From Paguma larvata (taxonomy: Eukaryota > Chordata > Mammalia > Carnivora > Viverridae): a DNA stretch of 64,000 nucleotides. Shown here piece by piece: positions 53,295-63,486 of the stretch (position 1 is the stretch's first letter; every line of letters begins with the position of its first letter). Under the pieces are notes generated by a model, which did not search any database, had not been told where the DNA came from, and was given only the letters and a program-made list of their open reading frames with translations. The DNA is taken from positions 18,212,001 to 18,276,000 of the forward strand of contig CM057844.1 of assembly GCA_030068075.1 (NCBI GenBank). Direction: 5' to 3'. Position numbers and translations under genes: made by a program.

Positions 53295-56200
53295 ATGGGC
53301 CTGGTACATCTTACTTTCTAGAATGCTCAGATATTGATGGAGGCTTGTCAAGGGGGAGCAGAGACCAGTTTGAAAGGGATCACCTGGCCACATCTGGAAC
53401 AACTTAAGCATCAAAATAAATTATGAGAGTACCTGTAACTCTCATAATGGTAGCCCATTTATTAAAATAGAAAACCATAAATCCATAAAATAATTGCAAG
53501 TTTGCTGAGGAACAGGGTATTTACAGTCTCAGAGCACTTCCCCATAAAATACTTACTAGTTACAAATGGGAAAAGAATAACTTCAGAGTAGAGAAGCATG
53601 GCACATATCACCTTAATAAGGTGACTTAAGTGAGCATCACCAGTAATGGGACAAATCAAAACTCTGTTGCCACCTGACCAGACAGATGCAGGAGGAAGAC
53701 CCAATAGCACTTTTCTGATAGTCCTGCAGAAGGTGCAGCCCCTGAACCCAATCATAAGGGAGCGACAGATAAAACCAAATCGAGAGAAATTCTACAAACT
53801 GACTGGCTTGTACTCTTCAGAAGTGCCATGGTCATGAAAACCCAGAAAATACTGAGCAAGACTGTTCTTACACTGAAAGTACCAAAGAGTCATGACAACT
53901 AAAAGCAACATATGATTTTCAACTGGATCTTTTTGCTATAAACAACGTTACTGGGATCGTCTGAGTGGGGCCTGAGGATTAGAGGGTAGTAATGTACCCT
54001 GCGAACTTCTGGATTTTGATAGTTTCCTTGGGTTATAAAGGAGAATACAAGGAAAATCAGGGGTGGTGGGCATCAGGCTGGCAACTTACTCTTAAATAAT
54101 TCATGAAAATAAAATGCTCTTTGTATTGTACTTGCAATACTCTGAGTTTGAGATTCTTTCAAGAAAAATAATTAAATAATTACAGAATTATTTAATTAAA
54201 TCATTAAATTCCTCCGCTGGAGGAATAACTGTTAAAACTTCCCTTGGTGGTCTACTTTAATATTAACACAAACAACAAACAAAAACCTTAGCCCAGGGCT
54301 TGGCGAACAGTACTTGCCTAAGAAACGGTACTGTTACAGAGCCGAGGGGAGTAGGGGTGGGCCAGGGGTCCCACAATGGCTGGATGAGGTGTCCCTTCCC
54401 ACCTTCTTCCCCAAAGATGATCTGGTCCTGGGGAAGTAAGGCAGGAAGACAGGGGAGGAGAAGGGTCAATGGGAAGAGTGAAAGAGAGAGGGAAGAGCCT
54501 CAGGAGTAACACGGAAAAGGCTGGAGAGTTCCTGAAACTGCCCACCCGAGGCAGCCATTTGTACAGAACCCTCCAACTAGCATAGCATGTATTTATTAAG
54601 GAATTGGTCAATAACTTTGATTTGAGCCTAAAAAACTAGCTTGTCTCCTCTGTTTTTCATGTAAATATCAAGAAGATTGCAACTCATCTTCAAAGAGACC
54701 CTCCTTCCCTTTTCCAGAAGAGCAATGACAACATGGGTTGAGTTATTTACCGCATCAGTTCTTTTGAACATTGACTCCAGCTCATTTTAGTCTTTGATTT
54801 CCTTTTAAAATCTGCTTTACCACCACCAACAAAGCCATCTCTCTAATCATGTGGCTGTTGTGGCCTTTCTGATACCTGGGATTTGTCAGCAAATTGAGCT
54901 AATCACTTTTCCTCATGCATCTACGTGTGTACAGAATGACGATCTTTGATAACTCAGTTTCTGCTCAGTGGTGCATCCTCACGGCTATGTTTGAACTTCA
55001 CTTTAATCTTATATTAATGTAGGCCAGACTTGTAGGGCTCTCAAGTTGGGATGGTAAGGTTTACTCTAGGAAGAGTCTGGGGATGGTTTTGTGTCAGTGA
55101 TTGGAAAATGGTTGCATTTAGTGAGTGGGATCAAGGATGGAAATATCCTGTAATGCACAGAACAATCCCATACAACAAAGAATCATCCTCTCCAAAATCA
55201 CAGTTAAGCCTCTTACCCCTTGAGAGGAACAGAGGCTCAAAGAATGGATTCTGTGAAGAGTAGAAGTGAATGGTGAATCCCACTGCATTGTAATATATTG
55301 ATTTGCATTGGGCTCCCCAAGGCACCTTTGCTATTGATCCCTGCACAATCAATGCCTTTCTTGCTAGCATCCATTTGTACCATGCATTCCTCCCTTCTCA
55401 GACCTTGGGATGGCATTTTATTTTTCTCAGCAAGGGCCCCAGTCCCAATGATTTTGGCATTGTCTAAATTGAGTGGACTTTCCCTTTTTGTTCCCTTTTT
55501 GTTCCGATTTCCCTTTCTGTTCCAGCTTTTTTTTTTAGGAATTGACAAGAAGTGGAGGAAGATGGCGCTTGGTATGGCCATGCTTTCGCATGCATTGTTT
55601 CAAGGTCACCTATCTACCAGAGCATCCATTTGTTAAATTTTCTTTTCATGAGAGAGAAAACAGAGAACATACAGACGTTTAAGATTCTTACAAATCTAAA
55701 AGCATTGTTATATGTTTAGGAGTCATGGATGATAATTCTAGGCAATCAATTTGCACGAGGATTTGAGATGAATGGTTGGATTCTGTGAGATGCCATCAGC
55801 CTTTAGAAACCCAGATGTTTAATGGGGGTTTCTTCCAGAGAATCTTCCACGACTACTTCTGTGGTTGACAAATGCGCAGCAGGATTTTATCGCTGTGAAA
55901 CATTTTAGCTTTCAACTTTAATAAGTTTTTTCCTAAATGGATTTGATATTTAGAATTCGGTCTCTCTCATGCATAAGCCTCAATAGCCACCCACTCTGCT
56001 TTATTTGTTCAGACTCTCTTTTACTAGTGACTGCTAATTGGGAGGACATGTGGTTTCAAGGCTGCACAGAGCCAAAAGAATTGAAGACTTTATACCAAAA
56101 AAAATAGAATTATCAGGATTTAAGGAAAAAAGGAACATGTGGCTCATATGGTCTCCTTTTATGTTGCTCAAAGGGAAAGCATCCCTTTTTCAGGGCAGTG

Positions 56201-56414
56201 CACAGTCCACTAAGAGTGGTCCTACAGCGTTGGTTTGTCTGTTGGAGGCTCCTTGGAGTCTGTGTGGCTCCAAGAAAGTTGTGGGTGTAAGAACAAGGTG
56301 AGTAGGGAAGGGCATGTTGTGGTCATCAGTGACCACAGACTCATCTCCTTTATGACAGCAGTCAGACTTCAGAGGGCTCACAGGCTCTCTAGGTGGGCGA
56401 CACTATCATCTTTA
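53295..56414. other. SHLD1 intron, unassigned
   Basis: About 3.1 kb with no SINE, L1 or exon that I can recognise. Open frames up to about 115 codons have no recognisable domain and do not match SHLD1. Confidence 0.5.
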
Positions 56415-56429
56415 ATATATGAGGGGCTA

Positions 56430-56650
56430 GGGGCGCCTGGGTGGCTCAGTCGGTTGAGCGTCCGACTTCGGCTCAGGTCATGATCTCGTGGTCTGTGAGT
56501 TTGAGCCCTGCGTCGGGCTCTGTGCTGACAGCTCAGAGCCTGGAGCCTGCTTTGGATTCTGTGTCTCCCTCTCTCTCTGCCCCTCCCCCACTCATGCTCT
56601 GTCTCTCTCTGTCTCAAAAATAAATAAACATTAAAAAAAAAAATATATAT
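56430..56650 (+). mobile_element. Carnivore tRNA-Lys SINE, very well preserved
   Basis: Head GGGGCGCCTGGGTGGCTCAG is consensus; full body and CT-rich middle; tail A then (TA)n. Perfect 15-bp target duplication ATATATGAGGGGCTA at 56415-56429 and 56651-56665. Probably among the youngest in the window. Confidence 0.97.
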
Positions 56651-56699
56651 ATATATGAGGGGCTAGTGCCCATGGATCTGGAGCCCCACTCTGCTAGGT

Positions 56700-57620
56700 T
56701 GCATCTCTTTGCCCAGATCTTTCTTTTCCTTCTTACCCTCATCTGTCCCCGTCACTCCTGCCACTCCATTCCATGCCCTGTAGAGATAAAATGGAGTGGA
56801 CAGCATCACCAGCTGAACAAGACTAAGCCCTGTCTCCAGCCCGACAGGCTGCATGAAAATCTGCCTGGTGCAATACCTCTGCAAGCCATTGCCTTGGCTT
56901 CTTTTCTGATCCTTGCAAGCTCCCTCTTCAGAACCTTTGCTCTTGTTATTCCTCTGTGTGGAAGGTACTTCCTCTATACATCTGCATGATTGGTTCCCTC
57001 ACGTCCTCAGGTTTCTGTTTAGTTGTTATCTTTTCAGTGAGGGCTTCTGTCAGTCAGGATGGGCTAGGTTATGCTACATAATAAGCAAGTGCCAAATCTC
57101 AGGGGCATAAAACAACAAAGGATTATTTTTCACTACTTACAGCTCTGTGTCATACAAATAGGTCTATATCATCCTTGCCCCAGGCCAATGGAGCAGCCAC
57201 TATCTCAACATTACTTAGTGACTGTGGCAGAGGGAAAAGAGCATGACAGAGCAGGCAGTGACTGGGAAAGCTTTGTTCCTTCTGTTCCCATATCATTGGC
57301 TAATGCTAACTAATTTCAAAAGAACGAAGATGAAAAATTCTCCCGTAGGAGGAGGCAGAGAGTATCGGTAAACGATAATTCAGTCTACCAAACCTTCTCT
57401 GAGCATACTATTTAGAATTGCATTTCCCTTACTCCCCTAGGCCCCAGCTGTCCCCATCTCCCTTATCTGCCTTATAATTCCATATATACATAGTAGCATC
57501 TAATAACATATGATTTGTTTGTTTATTGCCTATCTTCTGCTCATGGATTTTGGTTTCTCTTGATACCTGCTGTACCCTCAGGGCCTAAAACAGTGCTAGC
57601 ACATGGTAGATACATTTAAA
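56700..57620 (+). mobile_element. L2 LINE fragment, split by another repeat
   Basis: L2 words TTTGCTCTTGTTATTCCTCT and TTTTCAGTGAGGGCTTCT lie left of 57045; CTTATCTGCCTTATAATTCC and AAACAGTGCTAGCACATGGT (3' end) lie right of 57395. Confidence 0.75.
57045..57395 (+). mobile_element. Old interspersed repeat nested in the L2
   Basis: GTCAGGATGGGCTAGGTTAT, GCATAAAACAACAAAGGATT, GTGGCAGAGGGAAAAGAG and CATTGGCTAATGCTAACT match a common old mammalian repeat, probably an LTR. Family name not certain. Confidence 0.55.
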
Positions 57621-57670
57621 ACTTTTTGATGTTTTTTAAATGGATTTCATTTTCTTTTCTTTTAAACATT

Positions 57671-57887
57671 TTATTTTATTTTTTTAAATGTTTATTCATA
57701 TTTGAAAGATAGAGACAGAGCGCAAGAAGAGGAGGGACAGAGAGAGAGACAGAGGCAGAATCTGAAGCAGGCTCCAGGCTCTGAGCTGTCAACATAGAGC
57801 CCAATACGAGGCTTGAACCCACAAAATGTGAGATCATGAGTTGAGCCGAAGTTGGACGCTTAACCAACTGAGCCACCCAGGTGCCCC
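57671..57887 (-). mobile_element. Carnivore tRNA-Lys SINE
   Basis: Antisense, full length, ending GAGCCACCCAGGTGCCCC; abuts an older-type SINE in the same orientation. Confidence 0.95.
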
Positions 57888-57987
57888 TAAAGATTTTAAG
57901 TAATCTCTACACCCAATGTGGGGCTTGAATTCACAACCCTGAGATCAAGAGTCACATGATATACTGACTGAGCCAGCCAGGCACCCC
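57888..57987 (-). mobile_element. Carnivore SINE, older subtype
   Basis: AAGTAATCTCTACACCCAAT, GGGGCTTGAATTCACAACCC and GAGCCAGCCAGGCACCCC; no CT-rich middle. The typical SINE at 57671 appears to have inserted at its A-rich end. Confidence 0.92.
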
Positions 57988-58115
57988 AATGAGTTTCATT
58001 TACAAATGAAGATGTAAATGTGCATGATTACTGGGTACCAGTGGAGGTGGTGGAGGTGACTAGGAGGTGTGCCCAGGACAACCCCAGTTTATGCCTGTTG
58101 TCCCAATTAATTATT

Positions 58116-58331
58116 ATTTTTTTTAACGTTTATTTATTTTTGAGAGACATAGAGACAGAGCGTGAGCAGGGGAAGGGAAGAGAGAGAGGGAGACACAGAA
58201 ACTGAAGCAGGCTCCAGGCCCTGATGAGCCATCAGCACAGAGCCTGATGCGGGGCTCGAACTCACAGACTGTGAGATCATGACCTGAGCTGAAGTTGACT
58301 ACTTAACCAAATAAGCCACCCAGGCGCCCCC
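58116..58331 (-). mobile_element. Carnivore tRNA-Lys SINE with target duplication
   Basis: Antisense, full length, ending CCACCCAGGCGCCCC. CCAATTAATTA flanks both sides. Confidence 0.95.
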
Positions 58332-58539
58332 CAATTAATTAATAGCACCTTCTTTTACTCTCACAAGGGCCCTGATCACATGATTCATTACGTCTATACA
58401 TGTATCATCATACATCACATATAAATTCCTGCCATACATCCCTATGTCACAGGGGGGCTGAGTTTTGATGCCAGAAATAATCCAGTCTGTGGGTTAATAA
58501 AAAGATGCCTACACACTTTTGTTTTTTTCCTATTCATTC

Positions 58540-58737
58540 AAAAAAAAATTATTTATCTATTTTGAGACAGACAGCAAATACAAGCAGGGAAAGGACAGAG
58601 AGAGAGGGAGAAACAATCCCAAGCAGGCACCATGCTGGAGACCCCAATGCAGGGCTCAGTCTCGGGAACTGAGAGATCATGACCTGAGTCAAAGTTAAGG
58701 GCCAGATGGTTGACCAACTGGGCCACCCAGGTGCCCC
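58540..58737 (-). mobile_element. Carnivore tRNA-Lys SINE, diverged
   Basis: Antisense, ending GGGCCACCCAGGTGCCCC. More substituted than most other copies here. Confidence 0.9.
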
Positions 58738-59640
58738 ACTAAACTTTCTATTCTCCTGTCCTCTGAGACAGTCCTCCTCCTTTCAATTCCCTCTGCTTTC
58801 ACAGCGGTCATTTTTCTCCTACCCCCTAGCTGGGCAAGGACCTTTCGGTTTCGGCTGTGCAAGTAATACGGGCCTCAATTCACTTCATCCCATCAGTAAT
58901 TCACTTTGATTCCTTTCTCTGGTTTCATCTGGCTTTCCACCACTGTACAGTAGTAACAGCAGCATGGGAGTTCTAAGGCACCTAACTCTCTGTCTTATTA
59001 ATAACATAAAATTAATGGCAAAAAAAAAAAATCAGTAAGCTTACGCCTCCTCTTGCCAGATAGCACCCCTGCCATCTGCGATTTATGCATTTTAGAATCT
59101 GCAACTGTTCCTTTAAAGGACAAAACCCACAGACTCACAAAAGGGATGTGGGCAGGGTGTGGATATCAAGATCTTTAACCCAAAGGAACACTTTAAAAAA
59201 AGATGGATGGTATTGTCAGGTGCTTCTGAATCCTCAGCCCAAGTCTGTACTTGTTTATATCTGAAAGCTACTCCTGATGAATCACCCCGCGGGGAGGTGG
59301 CATATGCTGTCACCCTTCATCCTAATGACGAACAGATGCAATGGGCAGAAGCTAGGGCCCTCTAAAAGGCAACTGCTGAGAAAGAAAATAATACTGGAAA
59401 AAAAAAAACCCAAAATCTGTGTGATCGGCAAAGAGCCCTAAAATTAAGTGCTCAGGGCAATTAATAAGGCCAGTCTCTGCTGTTTGATCTGGAAGTGGCC
59501 TTACTTTTATCTTGGCATTTTATATTTGTCTTGAGAAATTAAAATGTTCTGAAAAGTTCAGAGGAACTGGAAAATCCAAATTCACGCCACTAACATATTG
59601 TCATATTTGCTTCAAGTCTCTTTTCTTACTAAAGAAGGAA
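58738..59640. other. SHLD1 intron, unassigned
   Basis: No gene or named repeat recognised. A short A run at 59023-59033. Confidence 0.5.
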
Positions 59641-59649
59641 ACATGTTAG

Positions 59650-60035
59650 AGATGGGTGAGATAGGTGACAGGTTTAAAAAATGCACTTGTTGGGGCGCCT
59701 GGGTGGCTCAGTTGGTTAAGCGGCCGACTTTGGCTCAGGTCATGATCTCACGGTCTGTGAGTTTGAGCCCCACGTCGGGCTCTGTGCTGACGGCTCAGAG
59801 CCTGGAGCCTGCTTCAGATTCTGTGTCTCCCTCTCTCTCTGCCCCTCCCCTGCTCATACTCTGTCTCTATGTCTCTCAAAAAATAAATAAACGTTAAAAA
59901 AAATTTTAGAAAAAAAAATGCACTTGTTGTGATGAGCACTGGGTGACATAAGGAGTAGCAAATCACTATATTGCACACCTGAAACTAGTATAATACTGTG
60001 TGTGAACCATACTAGAATTAAAATAAAAACAACAA
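59650..60035 (+). mobile_element. Carnivore L1 3' end, split by a SINE
   Basis: L1 3' UTR words GATGGGTGAGATAGGTGAC and ATGCACTTGT precede the SINE; GATGAGCACTGGGTGACATA, CACACCTGAAACTAGTATAA and AGAATTAAAATAAAAAC follow it. Confidence 0.82.
59692..59912 (+). mobile_element. Carnivore tRNA-Lys SINE with perfect target duplication
   Basis: Near-consensus. AAAAAATGCACTTGTT at 59676-59691 and 59913-59928 (16 of 16). Inserted in the L1 3' end. Confidence 0.97.
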
Positions 60036-60154
60036 AAAAGAAGTAAAAATTTTAATTAAAATTGACCACTTCTACATAGAATTTGTTCCTTCCAGTCCAT
60101 GTTTAAAATGTTTTAATAATTTTTTTAAGATTTTTATTTTTTGAAGTTTAAATA

Positions 60155-60326
60155 AATTTTTTTTAATGTTTTATTTTATTTTTGAGAGAGAGAGAGAGGG
60201 AGACACAGGATCCAAAGCAGGCTCCAGGCTCTGAGCTATCAGCACAAAGCCCGATGCAGGGTTAGCACTCACAAACCATGAGTCAAAGTTGGATGCTTAA
60301 CCAACTGAGCCACCCAGGTGCCTCTT
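60155..60326 (-). mobile_element. Carnivore tRNA-Lys SINE
   Basis: Antisense, ending GAGCCACCCAGGTGCCTC; the CT-rich middle is shortened. First of three same-strand SINEs in a row. Confidence 0.94.
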
Positions 60327-60330
60327 AAAA

Positions 60331-60545
60331 TTTTTTATTTTTTAATATTTATTTATTTATTTTGAGAGAGAGACAGAGAGCACAAGCGGGGAGGGGCAGA
60401 GAGAGAAGGAGAGAGAATCCCAAGCAGGCTTCGCACTGTCAGCACAGAGCCTGGCATGGGGCTCGATCTCACAAATTGCAAGATCATGACCTGAGCCAAA
60501 ATCAAGAGTTGGGTGCTCAACCGACTGAGCCACCCAGGTGCCCCT
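60331..60545 (-). mobile_element. Carnivore tRNA-Lys SINE
   Basis: Antisense, full length, ending GAGCCACCCAGGTGCCCC. Confidence 0.95.
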
Positions 60546-60651
60546 TAAGATTTTATTTTTAAGTAATCTCTACACCCAATGTCGGGCTTGAACTCATGAC
60601 CCCTAGATCAAGAATCACATGCTCCTCCAACTGAGCTAGCCAGGCGCCCCT
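60546..60651 (-). mobile_element. Carnivore SINE, older subtype
   Basis: AAGTAATCTCTACACCCAAT, GTCGGGCTTGAACTCATGAC and GAGCTAGCCAGGCGCCCC, no CT-rich middle. Third of the row. Confidence 0.93.
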
Positions 60652-60840
60652 TCCAGATGAGTTTTATACCTTACATACATTATGTTCCCGTAACATGTAT
60701 GCGATGGTCATCTTAATTTCATTTTCCATATACAAAGTTTTGCATCTTTGTCATTTAATTTTGACTTTTTACTTCCAGCCATTATTGATATTATGTATGA
60801 ATCTGTTTTATAGTATTCTAATATAAGAACATACTGCATC

Positions 60841-61024
60841 GGGGCACCTGGGTGGCTCCATCCGTTAAGCATCTGACTCTTGATTTGGGCTCAGGTCGTG
60901 ATCTCGTGGTTCGTGAGATCGAGCCCCAGCACAGAGCCTCCTTGGGATTCTGTCTCCCTCTCTCTCTCTGCCCCTCCCCAGCTCTCTCTCGTTCTCAAAA
61001 TAAATAAGTAAACTTAACAAAAAA
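60841..61024 (+). mobile_element. Carnivore tRNA-Lys SINE
   Basis: Head GGGGCACCTGGGTGGCTCCA; part of the body is deleted (GAGCCCCAGCACAGAGCCTC). AAGAACATACTG flanks both sides. Confidence 0.94.
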
Positions 61025-61494
61025 AGAACATACTGTATTATTCTTCGTCCATTTCTTTCTCTTGCTTGTACACATGTACATTGTGTCTGATTTTTTCCCC
61101 ACCACAAACAAGGCCGCAGTGGACCCCCGATGCCTGCCTCCTGGTGTACTTACTTGCAGATATTCTCCGGAATCACATCCAGTAGCCGAACTGCTGAGTC
61201 CAAGGGAACGTGCATGTTCCATTTCACCAGAACCTGCCAAATCTCTCTCCAAACTGGCTGTGGCCATCCCCCCATCAGTATCTGTTGTAATTTCCTGTTT
61301 CTCCGCAGCCTTGCCAAGCTCTGATACTGCCAGGCGTTTTTAATGGTATGTCCTCACTCGGATTCACATTTCCCTTATCACTCAATGTGGCTGAGCTGCT
61401 CTTCATACACTTCGTGGCCACTTCTTTACCATTCGTATTCGTTACCATTTTTTTACTGGGGTTTGTCTCTTTTCTATCTTCTTTTTATTTTATT
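61025..61494. other. SHLD1 intron, probable L1-like remnant
   Basis: CCAAACTGGCTGTGGCCATC and GATTCACATTTCCCTTATCA resemble degraded antisense L1 ORF2 3' sequence, but I cannot fix its limits. Confidence 0.4.
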
Positions 61495-61722
61495 TTATTT
61501 TTAAAAGTTTTTTAATGCTTATTTATTTTTAACAGAGAGAGAGAGACAGAGCACTAGTGGGGGAGAGGCAGAGAGAGAGCGAGGACACAGCATCTGAAGC
61601 AGGTTCCAGGTTCCAAGCTGTCAGCACAGAGCCAGACACGGGGCTCGAACCCATTCATGATCATGAGAGCATGACCTAAGCCAAAGTTGGATGCTTAACC
61701 GGCTGAGCCACCCAGGTGCTTC
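61495..61722 (-). mobile_element. Carnivore tRNA-Lys SINE
   Basis: Antisense, full length, ending GAGCCACCCAGGTGCTTC. Confidence 0.94.
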
Positions 61723-61724
61723 TC

Positions 61725-62655
61725 TACCTTCTTTTGAATGGCGCACAAAATAAATTACAGAGAAAACAGTATCTTTGACTTTTCTCCACTTGATCTCATG
61801 ACTAGATATCCCTGTCTGAGGCTGGACAAAAGACCTCGAGGTTTGTTTTTGTTTTAATGGCAAATCTCAAGTAAACCAACTTTCACAGTGTCAGTTTATC
61901 ACTTCCAGAAAGTGATACTGTGTCTCTACTCCATTTAGTAAAAACAAAAGTCACACACCAAGCTGGATCCAGCGGCAGGGAAAACCTCTGGCTTCCCGAG
62001 TCTCATTTGCCAGACAAGAAAATTGAGACAAAGACCAAGTCTCCAGAATCACTTCATGAAGGGCCTGGTGAATAGACCATGGAAATGGCTAATCTGCTTA
62101 TTAATTTTCTTAATTAAAATGATCTTCATGTGGCTAACATTTACCATAATTAGAACCAATGACAGCTTTACACGTTGGCCGTGAGGAGCCAGGCAGGGGG
62201 AGTTTGAGGGCCTCCGTAGATGATTCAGGTAATAGGAGTTTCTGAATCACAGGCTGGGATTCTACAAAATCCTTAACAATTCTCTTCTTTCTTAGGAGAT
62301 TAAGGCTTAGCCCGAGGCTTGATTTCAGACAGCTTGGTTTTGCATTTTGTTAAGTAATAACCAAATTAAAGGATCAGAACCTGACCGCCCCCCCCCCTCC
62401 TCTTCACAGCTAGAAAAACCATGGGGAATTATCCGGTTCAACTGTCTCACTTTGAGGACCACCGTCTGATAGCTAGATTTGGAACAAGAACAGCGATCCC
62501 CTGACCCTGTCCAGGTTCTGGGGTGCTACACTCCTGGGTGCTTGGCCACCCAGAACCCCCTGAGAGGACTGAGTGGTAAGGCTGTCAGACACGGGAACCT
62601 GAGAGAGAATCTCCTTCAGGAGCCACTGGGAAATAGGAGCTTCCTGTAACACTTA
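61725..62655. other. SHLD1 intron, unassigned
   Basis: A C-rich run near 62387-62398; otherwise nothing recognised. Confidence 0.5.
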
Positions 62656-62877
62656 ACACAATCTGTTGGGAGCCGTTTTGGGCTCACAGATTGAGACCCT
62701 TCCCTGTGTAGAAAAGTAGGTAAAGCAAAGCTCCCCGCTAGCCAAAATGGCGGGCTTGGATTTCTTGAGCTACTCTCCTTGGCTCCAAGGAATGTAATGT
62801 TCTTTTGTATAATGGCATTTAGATAAAGGGGAAGGACCTGGAGCACATGCCTTGATGGATTTATAAGACCTTAAGGA

Positions 62878-62932
62878 GCGCGCTCTCTCTCTCCCTCAAA
62901 AATAAATAAACATAAAAAATTAAAAAAAAAAA
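62878..62932 (+). mobile_element. Tail-only carnivore SINE
   Basis: Only the end of the CT-rich middle and AAAATAAATAAACAT plus A tail are present, yet a perfect 13-bp target duplication AAGACCTTAAGGA flanks it (62865-62877 and 62933-62945). Confidence 0.95.
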
Positions 62933-63055
62933 AAGACCTTAAGGAAACACCCTGTTCTCTCCCCCCACCCTAAATTTATATGTTAATTATCCTGAAACCA
63001 ACATACAGGATTAAGGAGGTTGCCACCTTAAAATGGATTATTGGTAAAAAGATCA

Positions 63056-63290
63056 GGGGCGCTTGGGTGGCTCAGTCGGTTAAGCGGCCGACTTGGGCTC
63101 AGGTCATGATCTAGCAGTCTGTGAGTTCAAGCCCCGAGTCGGGCTCTGTGCTGACAGCTCGGAGCCTGGAGGCTGCTTCGGATTCTGTGTCTCCCTCTCT
63201 CTCTCTGTCCTTCTCCTGCTCACACTCTGTCTCTATGCCTCTCAAAAATAAATAAACGTTAAAAAAATTATATATATATATTAAAAAAAA
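63056..63290 (+). mobile_element. Carnivore tRNA-Lys SINE in the solo LTR
   Basis: Near-consensus head GGGGCGCTTGGGTGGCTCAG, full body, tail with a (TA)n stretch. AGATCA flanks both sides. Confidence 0.96.
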
Positions 63291-63486
63291 GGAGATCAAA
63301 CTACCTTTTAAATAAAGACACTGAGACCAGCAGGACGAAGATGCCAGAATTGCCAGGGCTGCCTGCTTGGTCCTCAGACTACATCTCTCTTGTGGCTCTC
63401 TCATTTCCTTTCGCCTGACCTTTTGCCTGACCGTCGGTCCTTCGGGGACCCCTAGATTCGCCGGAACAAGGACCCCGGCAGCAATC

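Larger units (their letters stand above)
62664..63480 (+). mobile_element. Solo LTR of an endogenous retrovirus (probably class II, betaretrovirus-like)
   Basis: Begins TGTTGGGAGCCG and ends GGACCCCGGCA (TG...CA). Flanked by ACAATC (62658-62663) and GCAATC (63481-63486), a 6-bp target duplication with one mismatch. A TATA-like TTTATAAG lies at 62860, an AATAAA signal at 63311-63316, and the 3' part CGGTCCTTCGGGGACCCC, then TTCGCCGG, resembles the U5 of class II ERVs. No internal viral genes are present. Two SINEs are inserted; without them the LTR is roughly 520 bp. Confidence 0.82.

Noticed and set aside
53295..56414. Search for SHLD1 upstream coding exon in a SINE-free interval
   Set aside because: No minus-strand frame resembles the SHLD1 N-terminal half.
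56430..56520. tRNA-like sequence at SINE heads, here and in other copies
   Set aside because: These are the tRNA-Lys-derived heads of SINEs, not tRNA genes; no intact cloverleaf with a separate terminator was seen.
60841..60920. Possible exon in SHLD1 intron suggested by the open frame near the plus-strand SINE
   Set aside because: The frame is inside the SINE and shows only SINE sequence.
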